6,713 nt of DNA from Ruminococcaceae bacterium UBA1767. Its GTDB lineage: Bacteria > Bacillota > Clostridia > Oscillospirales > Acutalibacteraceae. A program made the position numbers and the translations under genes. The stretch is taken from NCBI GenBank assembly GCA_002315505.1, contig DCGX01000007.1, positions 1 through 6,713 of the forward strand. Reading direction: 5' to 3'. Positions 5,260 through 6,713 of the stretch are shown in pieces. The stretch's first letter is position 1, and each line of letters begins with the position of its first letter. The notes beneath the pieces are model-generated. The model saw only the letters and a list, made by a program, of their open reading frames with translations. It searched no databases and was not told the DNA's origin.

Positions 5260-6713
5260 TTAAAAAGGGAAGCGATAACAAGCAGACGAGCTTAAAGTAA
5301 ATGAAAAATTCAGTCTTCCGTAAGGAGCGCAGTCGCCTTTGGTGTAGAAAGACATAATATCACCGTCGATGTAATTATCAGCCCACTTAAATGAAAATTC
5401 AGCCGATGTATTTTGTGATAAGCCTAAATCTGCTTTTGATACTTTTATCATCAGCTTATTGCCCTCAAAGCGGATTTCCGCTTCTCCGCATTTTGAATAT
5501 TTACCGTCTTTAGAAATCGTTTCCACAGTTGTTTTTCCGTTTTCGGGAGCATTGCGGTTAATGCAGAAATCGTAACCCGATTCAGTTCCATTCAAATTCA
5601 AGAACAGGGTCATCCATGCTCCGCTGTCGGAATTTGACAGGGCATCCACTGTATCTACATAGAAATATAAATTGTCTTCATCCTGGCAGACTTTCATATT
5701 TGCAATATCGTTTCTTCCCGAATTATCTGTATAATACAGTTCTCCGTAGCCTCTGAAATTACGGTCAACAATATCATTTGTGTAGTCACGATAAATTGAT
5801 GTGATTTTGCTGTTCTGCCATTGCGAAAAGCTTCCGTCAATGTCGATTGTTACATTTTCGGATTTCGGCAAAGTGGTTGTGCTTCCTTTTAATTTCTGCA
5901 CATTTGAAACAAGCTCCATATAATAGTTATCGCCGAGAATGCCTGCCGAGGGTTCGCAATCACGGGAGCATTCCGTGTCGCAGTTGTCAACAAAAACAAT
6001 AGGACCCTGCTCTTCGGATGGCTCACAACGCATAGCAACCCATTCGTTCCAGCCTGTTACAAAAACAATATCGGGGTCAAGTGCATTTGCATAATCCCAT
6101 TGCTCCTGAAGATTATATCCGTAAAGCACTGCATTTTCAGATGTATCTCTTGCACCATCGTGCCAGCTTCGGGTGTGGTCATTTCCGCCGTACCATGCGG
6201 CTTCGCTGAAATTGCCTGTATCATTATGCTGAGCGGCGGAAACACTCATAATTTTCTTGCCGGTTGCCTTGTCTTTATAAATACAATCAAGGGTCAGCAG
6301 ACGGTCAAATTCCATCCACGGAAAAGCATTTTTCTTTTTCTTTTCATAAGGCCATTGATTTGTCTTTATATAAAATGCTTCTTTTACATCTTCACGAAGT
6401 GCAGTATCTTCTGTATCTCCGATAATCATTGGCTTTGCGTCTTTTTTATCGTCAATTCTGAACCACAATTCGTCAAGCTTCGGATATTTTGCTTTTAACT
6501 CTGCATTGTTATAAAAAGCATCATAAATTCTGTTCATTGTGTCGCCCGACAGATAATTGGTGTAAAACGCAAGCTTCGGCACATCCCAGCCGTCTTCCAT
6601 ATACTCGTACCAAACGGAAATAAGGTTTTCAATTCCCTCCTCAAAAATAAGTGAATTGGTTGTGTCAAAAACAATGAAGTCAAATTTTGCATCTGTCAGC
6701 ATCTGACAATGCT
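5260..6713 (-). CDS. GH71/GH99-like protein with CBM9-like domain, 5' end off window
   Basis: The frame stays open to the right edge (His-Cys-Gln precede the Met at 6702), so the N-terminus is missing and that Met is probably internal. At least 483 residues are present; numbering here starts at that Met. Residues 1 to about 270 look like the second half of a TIM barrel: FIVFDTTN (9-16), a metal- or sugar-site-like NDHTRSWHDG (174-183), and VFVTGWNEW (213-221). The WNEW motif recalls GH99, WbsX and GH71-type glycan hydrolases, but the second glutamate of the GH99 NEWHEG motif is absent (NEWVAM here). A conserved-looking segment SRDCEPSAGILGDNYYMELV spans 246-265. Residues 284-468 resemble a CBM9-like sugar-binding domain (IDGSFSQWQ at 288-296, DNLYFYVD at 343-350). 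Ten cysteines are visible. It is probably secreted, but any signal peptide lies outside. The enzymatic family and substrate are tentative. Confidence 0.72.
   Translation of the reverse strand, partial: HCQMLTDAKFDFIVFDTTNSLIFEEGIENLISVWYEYMEDGWDVPKLAFYTNYLSGDTMNRIYDAFYNNAELKAKYPKLDELWFRIDDKKDAKPMIIGDTEDTALREDVKEAFYIKTNQWPYEKKKKNAFPWMEFDRLLTLDCIYKDKATGKKIMSVSAAQHNDTGNFSEAAWYGGNDHTRSWHDGARDTSENAVLYGYNLQEQWDYANALDPDIVFVTGWNEWVAMRCEPSEEQGPIVFVDNCDTECSRDCEPSAGILGDNYYMELVSNVQKLKGSTTTLPKSENVTIDIDGSFSQWQNSKITSIYRDYTNDIVDRNFRGYGELYYTDNSGRNDIANMKVCQDEDNLYFYVDTVDALSNSDSGAWMTLFLNLNGTESGYDFCINRNAPENGKTTVETISKDGKYSKCGEAEIRFEGNKLMIKVSKADLGLSQNTSAEFSFKWADNYIDGDIMSFYTKGDCAPYGRLNFSFTLSSSACYRFPF

Noticed and set aside
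6100..6498. 132-residue plus-strand open frame
   Set aside because: It lies opposite the GH71/99-like gene. Its hydrophobic, Cys/Ile-rich translation is typical of a reverse-strand shadow.
1..6713. CRISPR array, tRNA, rRNA, transposase or attachment site
   Set aside because: I saw no regularly spaced repeats, cloverleaf, rRNA-like stretch, transposase motif or flanking direct repeats on either strand.

Overview
The window looks like a chromosomal piece from a low-GC, Gram-positive anaerobe, most likely an uncultured gut or rumen clostridium near Ruminococcaceae/Oscillospiraceae. The basis is AT-rich intergenic DNA, AGGAGG-type ribosome binding sites, sigma-A-like promoters, T-rich hairpin terminators and the style of the exported carbohydrate-active proteins. 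This placement is inference; there is no rRNA or marker gene here.

Layout from left to right. An unrecognised acidic 159-residue protein (3-482, +) is followed by two imperfect hairpins (494-585). Next comes a complete family-16 glycoside hydrolase (709-1626, +) with a good promoter and an 11-bp perfect dyad lying over its -10 region. It converges, across a shared 15-bp terminator hairpin, on a membrane-anchored alpha/beta hydrolase (1662-2471, -) that has its own clear promoter. A 337-bp gap follows, holding that promoter and what may be decayed coding sequence. Then come two small genes 30 bp apart: a TfoX N-terminal-domain protein (2809-3126, +) and a GNAT acetyltransferase (3157-3591, +). 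After a 193-bp gap with a promoter and another dyad lies an exported, cysteine-rich five-bladed-propeller protein with a C-terminal Ig-like domain (3785-5185, +). It converges, across a 14-bp terminator hairpin, on a gene that runs off the right edge (5260-6713, -). That last gene encodes a TIM-barrel-like GH71/GH99-like protein with a WNEW motif and a C-terminal CBM9-like carbohydrate-binding domain.

Three of the seven genes (GH16, propeller, GH71/99-like) are polysaccharide-directed, and a fourth is a probable surface hydrolase/esterase. They are separately promoted and convergent, not one operon, and no transporter, sensor or regulator gene is visible. I therefore read the region as a loose glycan-degradation neighbourhood with housekeeping-type accessory genes between. 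I found no CRISPR, tRNA, rRNA, transposase, phage or toxin-antitoxin signature. The least explained items are the first gene, the exact families of the propeller and GH71/99-like proteins, the N-terminal extension of the GH16 enzyme, and the dyads over two promoters.
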